Shown: positions 1 to 6,424, counted from the stretch's first letter. The stretch is DNA of 16,020 nt from Methanoregulaceae archaeon UBA288 (GCA_002495225.1 DAEF01000122.1:6302-22321), one strand, 5' to 3'. Program-made: numbers and translations. The notes: generated by a model not told the origin, from the sequence alone.

Positions 1-607
1 CGAAGAGCTCGTCGGCCCCCTGCCCGGCGAGGATCCGCTCGTGGCCGTGGGCAGCCGCCCACTCGGCCACGAAGTAGAGGGTGGCCCCGATGGAGGTGTT
101 GACCGGGCTCGGGTCGGGGATGACGGGCACTACCGCCCGGAGGGCCTCCTCGACCCGGTCCGGAGGTATCTCCACCATGGCCAGGTCCAGGCCGATGAGA
201 TCGGCCGCGCACCGGGCCCGGTCCAGGTCGTGGCTTCCGGCCAGCCCCACGGCGACGCACGGGCGGCGTGCGAGGACCGCGATGAGGGCCGAGTCCACGC
301 CGCCCGAGAGCGCGACCACGCCCTCGTCCGCGCGGAGGGAGACAGCCCGCTCGATTGCCTCCCCGAGGGAGAGGTCGGGGACCGCGGGCTCGATCCTGAG
401 AACGGGCGCGCCGTTTCGTTCGAGCGTGCCCGCGGGGCAGTCGCTGGGGACGACCCCGAGAGCGCCGCGGGCGCGCCACTCGCCGAGGGCGAAACAGAAC
501 TCGCCGCCGAGCCGGCCCACCCAGGGGTCTTCCGAGGCGACGAGGTCGGCGAGCTCGTTTCGCCCGAGGCGCCGGCCGTCGAGCTCGGTCCATCCGCGGA
601 GCCGCAT
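1..607 (-). CDS. Asparagine synthase-like protein, ATP-pyrophosphatase domain (partial, runs off left edge)
   Basis: I translated this by hand from the ATG at 607 to the window edge; about 202 residues are visible and the C-terminus is missing. Residues 101-106 read SGGVDS, the PP-loop of N-type ATP pyrophosphatases, and GQGADELF at the cut end matches the next conserved asparagine synthase motif. The family adenylates aspartate and amidates it. The N-terminal 90 residues are short: GRLGGEFCFALGEW resembles the end of a class II glutaminase domain, but the nucleophilic Cys2 is absent (the protein starts MRLRG), so ammonia use or another acceptor is likely. An AT-rich TATA-like element 24-36 bp upstream and the lack of a ribosome binding site suggest a leaderless transcript. 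It diverges from the gene at 671. A different amidotransferase-like ligase of the same fold is possible. Confidence 0.88.
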   Translation of the reverse strand, partial: MRLRGWTELDGRRLGRNELADLVASEDPWVGRLGGEFCFALGEWRARGALGVVPSDCPAGTLERNGAPVLRIEPAVPDLSLGEAIERAVSLRADEGVVALSGGVDSALIAVLARRPCVAVGLAGSHDLDRARCAADLIGLDLAMVEIPPDRVEEALRAVVPVIPDPSPVNTSIGATLYFVAEWAAAHGHERILAGQGADELF

Positions 608-630
608 GTCCGGGAGGGTCGGTGCACGAG

Positions 631-643
631 GATAAAAATTAAG
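631..643. promoter_or_regulatory. Shared bidirectional TATA-like element
   Basis: The 63-bp gap between divergent starts at 607 and 671 has one AT-rich block (gataaaaattaag). Read leftwards it lies 24-36 bp before the ATG at 607; read rightwards it lies about 28-40 bp before the ATG at 671. Both distances fit archaeal TATA boxes of nearly leaderless genes. Position and composition are seen; promoter function is inferred. Confidence 0.5.
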
Positions 644-670
644 TCGGCGGGTCCATACCTTGCTGCAGGT

Positions 671-1156
671 ATGACGGGCACGGGCAGGACGGGGGAGGCG
701 GACCCCGACGACCTCGATGAGTACGGCTACGCCGAGGAGAAGGAGTACGATGAGGCCGAGTGGTACGAGCCGGCCGACGAGCTCGAGGCGACCTCGGACG
801 CCATCTTCGAGGAGTGCGACGACGACGTGACCTGCATCGCAGAACGGCTCGACGGCCTCGAGGACGAGCTCCGCTGGGAGCTTCTGGACTCGAACCTGTT
901 GAACGCCTGGCAGGTCTTCTACTACTTCTACCGCTTCGTCCCGGACGCGCTCGTGCGCGAGCGGCTCGAGCTCGAGCCGGCGATCGCGGCCCGGACGGGC
1001 GTGCTCATCGAGGAGCGCGGCCTCTTCGAGATCCTCTTCTTCGTGAAGTCCCGGCGCGGCTTTATCGGGGTCAGCGACGGCGAGAGCCTTCTCGCCCATT
1101 TCGAGGGGGCCGAGGCCTTCTCCGAAGCCCAGTCCTACGCGGACCGGAACTCCTAG
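671..1156 (+). CDS. Acidic hypothetical protein, 161 aa
   Basis: The ATG at 671 is chosen because the longer upstream frame is antisense to the asparagine synthase-like gene. The first 60 residues are very rich in Asp, Glu and Tyr (DEYGYAEEKEYDEAEWYEP) and look disordered. Residues 60-161 look folded, with an aromatic stretch AWQVFYYFYRFVP near 79-91, an ILFFVKSRRGFIGVSDG strand-like segment near 121-137, and a C-terminus ending SYADRNS. There is no signal peptide or membrane helix. I do not recognise the family. Its stop codon overlaps the stop codon of the convergent UPF0280 gene in one CTAG. Codon use matches the neighbours, so it is probably a real lineage-specific gene of unknown role. 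Confidence 0.75.
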   Translation: MTGTGRTGEADPDDLDEYGYAEEKEYDEAEWYEPADELEATSDAIFEECDDDVTCIAERLDGLEDELRWELLDSNLLNAWQVFYYFYRFVPDALVRERLELEPAIAARTGVLIEERGLFEILFFVKSRRGFIGVSDGESLLAHFEGAEAFSEAQSYADRNS

Positions 1157-1866
1157 ACCGAGTCCGCGGACGTGATCAGCGCGGGGTCGACCCGCGCCCG
1201 GACGACCGGGGGGACCGTACCCCACCGGGCGATGTCGTCCCCGACGACGGTGCAGACGCCCGCGACGCGGGCCGGGTCCAGGCGGGCGAACACGGACGAG
1301 TCCCCGGGCCGGAGGTCGTTGCAGAGCCTCGTTGCCCAGGCGTCGGCAACCACCGGGTCGTCGGCGAAGACGGTCACGGCGTCGGCCACGCCGAACGAGA
1401 CTGACGGGCCGACCGTCGCGGACGAGGTGCAGCAGCCGCGCACGCCCCCGCCCGCCGGCAGCACGAACGCGTACCGGTCCGAGTACGGCGAGCTCCCGGC
1501 GTGGACGCCGACCCGGAGGGGCCGGTCGGTCGCGTACGCGATGTCCCCGCCGTTCTCGACCACGCCGAAGCGCGCGCCCGCGCCGACCATGGCCTCGACG
1601 CCGGCGGCGGCGATCGCGCCAGCCACGGCGGCCATCGGCCCGACGCCGGCCCCGGCAGCGGCCCGGACCATGCGCAAAACCACCAGGCCGGCCGGCCCGG
1701 GGTCGTACGGCTCGAGCGCCGCGAGAAAGAAGGGGTCGCGGGCAACCACGCGCTCGATTTCGCTGCGTGCGCGGAGGATCGCGGCCTTCGCGGCTGCGAG
1801 GTGAGCCTCCTCCTCCGCGAGGAGGCTTGCATGGGTCTCGCGGAAGTGGAACCGCTCGCGGAGCAT
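1153..1866 (-). CDS. UPF0280 family protein (COG2122, ApbE-like fold), sulfide assimilation
   Basis: This 237-residue protein is the last gene of the operon. ApbE-like signatures are visible: GPMAAVAGAIA at 77-87, VENGGDIAY at 103-111 and CCTSSATVGPS at 146-155. These mark UPF0280/COG2122. In Methanosarcina acetivorans the COG2122 protein MA1715 has been linked to efficient sulfide assimilation, alongside the COG1900 and NIL-ferredoxin proteins; the exact chemistry was not settled to my knowledge. The start MLRERFHF is chosen because its ATG overlaps the ferredoxin stop by one base (TGATG), which implies translational coupling. The stop shares a CTAG with the convergent gene at 671-1156. The histidine usual in ApbE after the TSS motif seems replaced by Ser, in keeping with a non-flavin-transferase role. 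Confidence 0.88.
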   Translation of the reverse strand: MLRERFHFRETHASLLAEEEAHLAAAKAAILRARSEIERVVARDPFFLAALEPYDPGPAGLVVLRMVRAAAGAGVGPMAAVAGAIAAAGVEAMVGAGARFGVVENGGDIAYATDRPLRVGVHAGSSPYSDRYAFVLPAGGGVRGCCTSSATVGPSVSFGVADAVTVFADDPVVADAWATRLCNDLRPGDSSVFARLDPARVAGVCTVVGDDIARWGTVPPVVRARVDPALITSADSV

Positions 1867-2252
1867 CAGAGCTGGAGGGTGAGGGCGCCGTGGGGGCAGG
1901 CGAGCTGGCACTTGCCGCAGAGGACGCATTTCCCCTCGTCCACGACGAGCTTCCAGTCGGTGTCGAACGCGAAGACCTCCTGCGGGCAGATCGAGATGCA
2001 GGCCCCGCAGTCCACGCACTCGTCGCGGTCGTAAAGGATGGTCCGGTCGAGCCGATGGGTGGTCGCGCCGAGGGCCTCCATGTGCTCGCGCACGAGCTGG
2101 CAGGACTCGTCCGGCACCTCGATCAGGGCCTCGCCCTCGTGCGAGTCGATCTGCGCCCGCTCGACGTTGATCAGCACGCCCGTGTCGCGCACGACCTGCG
2201 CAATCACCGGCTCCCGTCCTCGCTTCCGCGAGAACGTCACCAGGAGTTTCAT
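1866..2252 (-). CDS. NIL domain 4Fe-4S ferredoxin of homocysteine synthesis
   Basis: This is a 128-residue protein. Residues 1-72 form an ACT-like NIL domain (MKLLVTFSRK start). Residues 73-128 hold two complete [4Fe-4S] motifs: Cys79, 82, 85 and 89 followed by Pro, and Cys109, 112, 115 and 119 followed by Pro. In M. acetivorans the homologue MA1822 works with the COG1900-CBS protein MA1821 to make homocysteine from aspartate semialdehyde and sulfide, probably supplying electrons in the cytoplasm. The ATG at 2252 overlaps the upstream stop in ATGA, and a purine-rich GGGAGGGGG lies about 8 bases before it, a good ribosome binding site that supports this start. It overlaps the next gene by one base. 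Confidence 0.93.
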   Translation of the reverse strand: MKLLVTFSRKRGREPVIAQVVRDTGVLINVERAQIDSHEGEALIEVPDESCQLVREHMEALGATTHRLDRTILYDRDECVDCGACISICPQEVFAFDTDWKLVVDEGKCVLCGKCQLACPHGALTLQL

Positions 2253-3754
2253 TTCCGCCCCCTCCCGATCAGCTTCGACAGGTTCGTCCCGGTCAGCATC
2301 CCGATGACGCGCCGCTCCCCGTCCAGGACGGGGAGCGCGCTGATATTGTTCCTCTCGAGTTTCTGGGCGGCGATGTCGACGGGCTCGTCGGCCCGGGTCG
2401 TGACCACGCGCTTGGTCATGACGTCCGCGACGCTCTTCGCCTTCTCGGGCCGGAGCACGGCCTTCGAGATGTCGAAGGTCGTGATGATCCCCGTGAGCCG
2501 CCCATCGGCGTCGAGGACGACCAGGTGGTTGGTCTCGCCCCGGAGGAGTTTCGCGGCCGCGGCCGTCACGGGCTGGTCGAGCGTGATCGAGACCGCGGTC
2601 CGGTCCATGATGTCCCGGACCCTCGGGGCCTGCCCGGTCTCGCGCATCGGCTGCGCCGCCTTCGATGGGTCCATGCGGCGCGTCGGGAGGGCGAGGGTCA
2701 TCCGTCCCGACGCGACGCGCTCCGCGAGCTCGGACGCGACCTGCCGGGCCATCCGGAACGACGAGAGCGGGGAGGTGGTCACGTCCTCGCCGTCGATCTC
2801 GACCCGGCCCGAGCGGAGCTCGGCGTACGAGACGCGCCTCAGCGTCGGCCGCCCCCGGCTCGGGACCCCGTAGTCGACCACGTCGACCTGGATATCGGCG
2901 TCCGTGACAGCCGTGGCGCGGACGGCCTCGAGGTCCAGGACCGGTATCGGGATCCCGAGCCCGACGTAGAGCGTGACGCCGTAGCCGTGCATGGTGGCCG
3001 CGCGGAGGTACTCGGGCTTCATCTGCTTCATGTCGCCGGTCACCATCAGCGTGCCGAAGCCGCCGGCCGGCGAGGCCTGGGTCCCCTCGCCGACGACCAT
3101 CCCCTCGGTCCCGCCGAGCAGGATCGGGACGCCCGGGCCGATGAACCGGAAGGACGGGTCGTTCGAGAGCGGGTTCAGGACGCCCGCGCCCGAGTAGGTG
3201 ACGTTGCCGTGGTTCGGCAGGAGCATGCCCATGTAGGTGTGGAGCACGCGATCGGTGGTGTTGACCGCGGCGTTGTACCGCTGGTACGCGTTCCGCGGGT
3301 TGAGCATCACGGCCTGGTTCAGGTCCTCGATCCCGAGCTCGGTCCGGATGGTGCGGCGCGGGTAGCAGTCTGTCCCGCGGGACGAGCCGCGGAGCTCGAC
3401 GCGCCGGCCCGAGACCAGGTCCTCGATGACGTGGGCCCCGCCGTACTGGTCGCGCCGCGTCTCGGACTGCTGCGTGGCGCCGATGTAGGCGTCGACGGCC
3501 GCGAGGCCGGCGTAGGCCTCGACGTCGTTGAGCCAGACCCGCTCCATCCGGATAGGCGGGTCGGCGTGGCCGAAGTTCAGGAACGCCCCCGAGGAGCACA
3601 TGGCCCCGAAAGTACCGGTCGTGACCACGTCGACCTCGGCGAGGGCCCCCTCTTCCCCGAGCTCGGCGACGACCCCGGGCATCCGTTCGGCCGTCACGAC
3701 GACCGCGTTGCCATCGCGAATCCGCTCGTTGACGAGCTCGATGGTCTTCTCCAT
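2249..3754 (-). CDS. Homocysteine biosynthesis protein (COG1900/DUF39) with two CBS domains
   Basis: This is a 501-residue protein. Residues 1 to about 365 are the COG1900/DUF39 domain, and two CBS domains follow at about 378-432 and 442-497. Two cysteines in conserved settings are seen: Cys53 (GAMCSSGAF) and Cys130 (GTDCYPRR). They correspond, as far as I recall, to the functionally important cysteines of M. acetivorans MA1821, which may carry a persulfide. The family makes homocysteine by sulfur insertion into aspartate semialdehyde, which matters where serine-derived transsulfuration is absent. CBS domains usually bind adenosyl ligands, so feedback by S-adenosylmethionine or AMP is a fair inference. 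It is first in the operon, has no ribosome binding site, and has a TATA-like box and a palindrome upstream. Length and architecture look complete. Confidence 0.93.
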   Translation of the reverse strand: MEKTIELVNERIRDGNAVVVTAERMPGVVAELGEEGALAEVDVVTTGTFGAMCSSGAFLNFGHADPPIRMERVWLNDVEAYAGLAAVDAYIGATQQSETRRDQYGGAHVIEDLVSGRRVELRGSSRGTDCYPRRTIRTELGIEDLNQAVMLNPRNAYQRYNAAVNTTDRVLHTYMGMLLPNHGNVTYSGAGVLNPLSNDPSFRFIGPGVPILLGGTEGMVVGEGTQASPAGGFGTLMVTGDMKQMKPEYLRAATMHGYGVTLYVGLGIPIPVLDLEAVRATAVTDADIQVDVVDYGVPSRGRPTLRRVSYAELRSGRVEIDGEDVTTSPLSSFRMARQVASELAERVASGRMTLALPTRRMDPSKAAQPMRETGQAPRVRDIMDRTAVSITLDQPVTAAAAKLLRGETNHLVVLDADGRLTGIITTFDISKAVLRPEKAKSVADVMTKRVVTTRADEPVDIAAQKLERNNISALPVLDGERRVIGMLTGTNLSKLIGRGRK

Positions 3755-3764
3755 GCTCTGAAAA

Positions 3765-3782
3765 TTCTATCCGCGAATAGAA
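3765..3782. promoter_or_regulatory. 18-bp near-perfect palindrome, candidate operator of the homocysteine operon
   Basis: TTCTATCCGCGAATAGAA is an inverted repeat with a single mismatched pair (C/A flanking the central CGCG-like core). It sits 11 bases upstream of the operon's ATG, between it and the TATA-like sequence, so it would overlap the transcription start. That is the normal place for a repressor site in archaea. The regulator is unknown; sulfur or methionine status is a guess from context. Confidence 0.5.
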
Positions 3783-3786
3783 AAAC

Positions 3787-3797
3787 CTTTTTGTATT
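3787..3797 (-). promoter_or_regulatory. TATA-like box for the homocysteine operon
   Basis: On the minus strand this reads AATACAAAAAG, about 33-43 bp upstream of the ATG at 3754. It is the only AT-rich run of suitable length on that side of the divergent gap. Confidence 0.4.
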
Positions 3798-3819
3798 ACT
3801 GTGAAGCATACGGCCGGGG

Positions 3820-3827
3820 TTTTATTG
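3820..3827 (+). promoter_or_regulatory. TATA-like box for the Nif3-like gene
   Basis: TTTTATTG lies about 26-33 bp before the ATG at 3853, in an otherwise GC-rich stretch. No ribosome binding site precedes the ATG, which fits a leaderless transcript. Confidence 0.4.
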
Positions 3828-3852
3828 AGGGGGAGCGTCTAACAGCTCCTGC

Positions 3853-4557
3853 ATGGAGATCCAGGCGTTCGTGGAGAAGATGGAAGCGCTCGCCCCGCCC
3901 TTGCTCGCCGAGGAGTTCGACGAGGGACGGATCGGGCTCGTGGTCGAGGGGACGCGGCCGGCCGACGTGGTCGTGACCGCGCTCGACGCGACGGTCCGCG
4001 TGGCCGAAGAGGCCGTCCGGCTCGGCGCCGACGTCCTCGTGGTCCACCACCCGCCGTTCTTCGTGCCGATGACGCGAATCGAGGGCGGGACGGCCCGCCT
4101 CCTCCGGGTCGTCCTCGGGCATGGCCTCCACGTCTACGTGATGCACACGAACTTCGACCGGGCGCCCGGCGGGGTCAACGACTGCCTGGCCGACCTGCTC
4201 GGGCTCTCGGACTGCGTCCCCCTCTCGCTCGGGCTCGTCGGGACCACCTCGACCGATGCCGACGGCCTCGCGGCGGTCCTGGGCCCGCTCCGGGTCTGGG
4301 GCGACGTCGGCCGGATCCGGCGCCTCGCAATCGTCGGCGGGTCGGGGTTCGATTCGTCGCTGATCGAGGAGGCAGCCGCCCTCGGGGCCGACGCGTTCCT
4401 CTCGAGCGAGCTCAGGCACCACGTCGCCCGCGACGCCCCGATCCCCTGCATCGAGTCGACCCATTACGCCCTGGAGTCGCCGGGGATGCGGGCCCTGGCC
4501 GGCCGGATGGGCTGGGCGTACTTCGACGACCCGCCGTACCTCCAGCACTGTGGCTGA
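3853..4557 (+). CDS. Nif3-like dinuclear metal-centre protein
   Basis: This is a 234-residue protein, close to the usual archaeal/YbgI length. Metal ligands are visible in the expected order: VVHHPPFF (His65, His66), HTNFD (His98, Asp102), and near the C-terminus STHYALE (His204, Glu208). GADAFLSSELRHH at 178-190 is also typical. The family forms toroidal hexamers with two metals per subunit; it is related in name to GTP cyclohydrolase I type 2, but its physiological reaction is unsettled. It is cytoplasmic, with no signal peptide. It diverges from the homocysteine operon and is followed after 9 bases by a SWIM-domain gene, so the two are probably co-transcribed. Confidence 0.9.
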   Translation: MEIQAFVEKMEALAPPLLAEEFDEGRIGLVVEGTRPADVVVTALDATVRVAEEAVRLGADVLVVHHPPFFVPMTRIEGGTARLLRVVLGHGLHVYVMHTNFDRAPGGVNDCLADLLGLSDCVPLSLGLVGTTSTDADGLAAVLGPLRVWGDVGRIRRLAIVGGSGFDSSLIEEAAALGADAFLSSELRHHVARDAPIPCIESTHYALESPGMRALAGRMGWAYFDDPPYLQHCG

Positions 4558-4566
4558 ACCCCCGTC

Positions 4567-4914
4567 ATGACCGCGCTCCCCGACCCCGAGTTACCGGACC
4601 ACGCCACCGGGCCGGCTCCCCCGCCGGCGCCGCGGGCGATCCCCGAGCGGACGCGGCGGGCCGTGCTCGAGTGCTACGGCGAGCAGGGCCGGCGGGCCCT
4701 GGCAGCGGTCGATGCCGGGTCGGTCAAGCGCTACCTGGACTTCGTGGTCGTGGTCGGGACGCGCGACGAGTACATCGTCGAAGGCGACCTCTGCACGTGC
4801 GACCGCTCCCTCTTCCGGAACGGGTTCTGCTGGCACCAGCTCGCGGCCCGGATTGCGGTCCTGGCCGATCTCTGCGAGGAGTACGACCTCTGGTACCACG
4901 CGGCGCTGGAGTAA
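4567..4914 (+). CDS. SWIM zinc-finger protein, 115 aa
   Basis: Residues 76-90 carry the SWIM ligand pattern CxC...CxH: Cys76, Cys78, Cys88 and His90 (CTCDRSLFRNGFCWH), followed by a helix QLAARIAVLADLCEEY. The preceding segment LDFVVVVGTRDEYIVEGD supplies the usual beta strands. The first 30 residues are Pro-rich and probably flexible. SWIM domains bind DNA or protein; some archaeal ones are thought to partner with RadA paralogues in recombination, but nothing here shows that. It starts 9 bases after the Nif3-like gene and probably shares its transcript. The exact start (ATG at 4567) lacks a ribosome binding site. Confidence 0.8.
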   Translation: MTALPDPELPDHATGPAPPPAPRAIPERTRRAVLECYGEQGRRALAAVDAGSVKRYLDFVVVVGTRDEYIVEGDLCTCDRSLFRNGFCWHQLAARIAVLADLCEEYDLWYHAALE

Positions 4915-4938
4915 CGGCTGGCCGGGCCGAACATTCTC

Positions 4939-4953
4939 TTATCGGGCCGATAA
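4939..4953. repeat. Perfect inverted repeat, 7-bp arms with 1-bp centre
   Basis: TTATCGG-G-CCGATAA is a perfect dyad, 25 bases after the SWIM gene stop and about 85 bases before the small membrane gene. Its one-base centre suits a protein-binding operator better than an RNA terminator hairpin. Confidence 0.5.
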
Positions 4954-4976
4954 CGAGTTCACCGCGTCCGGAACGT

Positions 4977-4986
4977 ATTTCGAAAT
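4977..4986. repeat. 10-bp perfect palindrome ATTTCGAAAT
   Basis: This is a second dyad in the same gap, centred about 56 bp before the ATG at 5038. It is AT-rich and could serve as, or overlap, a promoter element for the small membrane protein. Confidence 0.35.
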
Positions 4987-5037
4987 CCGTAATACCATCC
5001 TCAGCCGATCGGTACTCGTCATAGAGGATTATTGTCG

Positions 5038-5217
5038 ATGGAAGACACCTACAGTTACCGGGGATGGCTCGTATCGGACTCTTTCTGGAAGCGCGCCCTC
5101 GCGGTTTTCGGCTACGGGCTGGTCGCGCAGCTCATCATCGGCGCGGTGATCGCGGCGTTCGTCGTCTTCTCGGCCGTTCTGGCCGCGTTCGTCTTCGGGA
5201 TGGGATCTGGGATCTGA
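5038..5217 (+). CDS. Small conserved one-helix membrane protein, 59 aa
   Basis: The ATG at 5038 is preferred over the in-frame TTG six bases upstream. The N-terminus MEDTYSYRGWLVSDSFWKRALAVFGY is soluble and aromatic. Residues about 28-54 form one long hydrophobic helix with alternating Ala, Ile, Val and Phe, ending FGMGSGI. The opening (YxYRGWLVSDxFxKRxLAVFGY) resembles small membrane proteins I recall from several methanogens, where no function is known. Two dyads lie in the 123-bp upstream gap, so it is likely transcribed alone and may be regulated. Confidence 0.72.
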   Translation: MEDTYSYRGWLVSDSFWKRALAVFGYGLVAQLIIGAVIAAFVVFSAVLAAFVFGMGSGI

Positions 5218-5268
5218 ACCGGTCCCCCATCTTTTCGGGCGAACGGTTCTGTTCGCTGTCCGGCACTC

Positions 5269-5580
5269 GTGATCGGGGCGACCGCTGAGGGCGGCGGAGT
5301 GACGGTGACTCCGGCTGGCCCCTGTCCCCCGAGGACCCCGGCCGCCACCGTCTCCCGGACGTCGCAGCCAGGCGCGGGCCGTGCCCCGATACCCACGGTT
5401 ATCTGCACGGCCGCCGATCTCCGTGAGACAGCCACGACCCGACGATCGATCTTCCTGCTCGGGCTGGGCGCGATCGCGCTCGCCGCCGCCTTCGTGATCG
5501 CCTTCCGGTACGCAGCCGGCCTCCCCGTGGAGTCTCCCGGCCGGGCCGCCGAGGCCGGGCGGAAACGGGCACCGCCCTAG
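5269..5580 (+). CDS. Possible small membrane protein, 103 aa
   Basis: This weak call rests on one feature: residues 57-83 (TRRSIFLLGLGAIALAAAFVIAFRY) form a basic-flanked transmembrane helix. The first 55 residues are Pro, Thr and Gly rich with no recognisable domain, and the tail is Arg and Pro rich. The start is a GTG at 5269; an in-frame GTG at 5299 is also possible. In GC-rich DNA such open frames arise by chance, so this may not be a gene. Confidence 0.3.
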   Translation: MIGATAEGGGVTVTPAGPCPPRTPAATVSRTSQPGAGRAPIPTVICTAADLRETATTRRSIFLLGLGAIALAAAFVIAFRYAAGLPVESPGRAAEAGRKRAPP

Positions 5581-5672
5581 GCGCGAACCACGGGCGCATT
5601 CCCCGGTCGTCGCGAGGACGTCGCCGGGCCGGGGCCGGCCGGGGCGGGCGACGCTCCCATCGGTGATTGAGA

Positions 5673-6200
5673 TCAGAGTGCACCGGCGACCAGGTTCCTG
5701 AACGCCTCGATCGCGGGGAGGATCTCCCCACTCTTCTTCAGGCCGACGACCACGAGCTTTCCCGTCGGGAAGAGCAGGAACGACGCTCCGCCCCGCTTCA
5801 CGATCAGGCCGGGGAACTGCTCGGGCTCGTACTCCGCCCGCTCTCCCATCGCGAGCAGGGCTTCGAAGACCCGCTCCACCGGCACCGGCGTCTCGAGCGA
5901 GTCCACCGCGACGATGTTGTGGACCGTGATTGCGGTGGCCGTCACGTCCAGGCCTGCGGCATTTAGGATCGAGATGACACGATCCGCGACGGGCAGAAGA
6001 CTGTCCACGGACCGCAGACCGTTGACCAGGAACTTACCCGACCGGTAGAAAGGAACGTAGTAGTTCTCCGGCGCGAGCCGGTACTGGAGCCAGGGAGATC
6101 CCGTCTTTGGCATCTTCGACCCCGGCAGCAGCTCGTGCAGCGCGGCGAGGTCGAGCGGCCGGTTGAGGGTCACCGTTGCGACGATATTCACGATCTCCAT
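5673..6200 (-). CDS. Divergent TATA-box-binding protein paralogue
   Basis: This is a 175-residue protein with the two-repeat saddle layout. Repeat 1 opens MEIVNIVATVTLN and repeat 2 opens ITVHNIVAVDSLE at 91. Repeat 2 keeps the signature YEPEQFPGLI (124-133) and FPTGKLVVVGLK (144-155). Repeat 1 has lost the EQFPG motif, reading SPWLQYRLAP instead, and keeps only FYRSGKFLVNG. Two of the four DNA-kinking phenylalanines come from EQFPG-type motifs, so one half of the saddle should bind DNA differently. The ATG at 6200 is chosen because it matches the TBP N-terminus; upstream codons are unrelated. It is slightly short for an archaeal TBP (about 180-185). It is probably a secondary, specialised TBP and not the housekeeping one. 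Confidence 0.87.
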   Translation of the reverse strand: MEIVNIVATVTLNRPLDLAALHELLPGSKMPKTGSPWLQYRLAPENYYVPFYRSGKFLVNGLRSVDSLLPVADRVISILNAAGLDVTATAITVHNIVAVDSLETPVPVERVFEALLAMGERAEYEPEQFPGLIVKRGGASFLLFPTGKLVVVGLKKSGEILPAIEAFRNLVAGAL

Positions 6201-6212
6201 ACCCGGTACGCA

Positions 6213-6225
6213 TGATATGGTATCA
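6213..6225. promoter_or_regulatory. Dyad TGATA-TGG-TATCA just upstream of the TBP paralogue
   Basis: This is a perfect 5-bp inverted repeat with a 3-bp centre, 13-25 bp upstream of the TBP ATG. It is too near the start codon to be an ordinary TATA box, so it may be an operator overlapping the transcript start. Function is inferred from position only. Confidence 0.35.
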
Positions 6226-6259
6226 CGGACAATGAAGATACCCCGTCTCCCCGGGCTCA

Positions 6260-6424
6260 CGGCATCAGCGAGTCGAGGCGCTGACGCAGGCCATCCTCGC
6301 GAAGGCGTTCCGCGGCGAACTCGTGCCGACGGAGGCCGAACTCGCCCGGCGCGAGGGCCGGGAGTACGAGCCGACCGGCGTGGTGCTCAAGCGGGTGCGG
6401 GCAGTCGCGACTGAGCCGAGCCGG
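6260..6424 (+). pseudogene. Orphan C-terminal remnant of type I restriction specificity subunit (HsdS)
   Basis: In one frame this reads RVEALTQAILAKAFRGEL, then VPTEAELARREGREYEP and VVLKRVRAV. This is the very conserved C-terminal tail of HsdS proteins (LAKAFRGELVPTEAELAR..GR.YEPA..LLERIR). Nothing upstream encodes the target recognition domains: the same frame meets a stop at 6233 and the TBP gene begins at 6200. No HsdM or HsdR gene is in the window. The frame stays open to 6646 with an unrecognisable tail that overlaps the next gene in ATGA. I read it as the scar of a lost type I restriction-modification locus, with the downstream frame open by chance. Confidence 0.75.

Noticed and set aside
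41..670. Long plus-strand open frame in front of the acidic hypothetical protein
   Set aside because: It is antisense to the asparagine synthase-like gene, whose PP-loop and other motifs are clear; the natural start at 671 follows a TATA-like element.
2525..3976. Long plus-strand open frame of over 480 codons across the COG1900 gene
   Set aside because: Its Arg/Pro/Gly/Val-rich composition without motifs is typical of an antisense shadow in GC-rich DNA; the minus-strand gene is certain.
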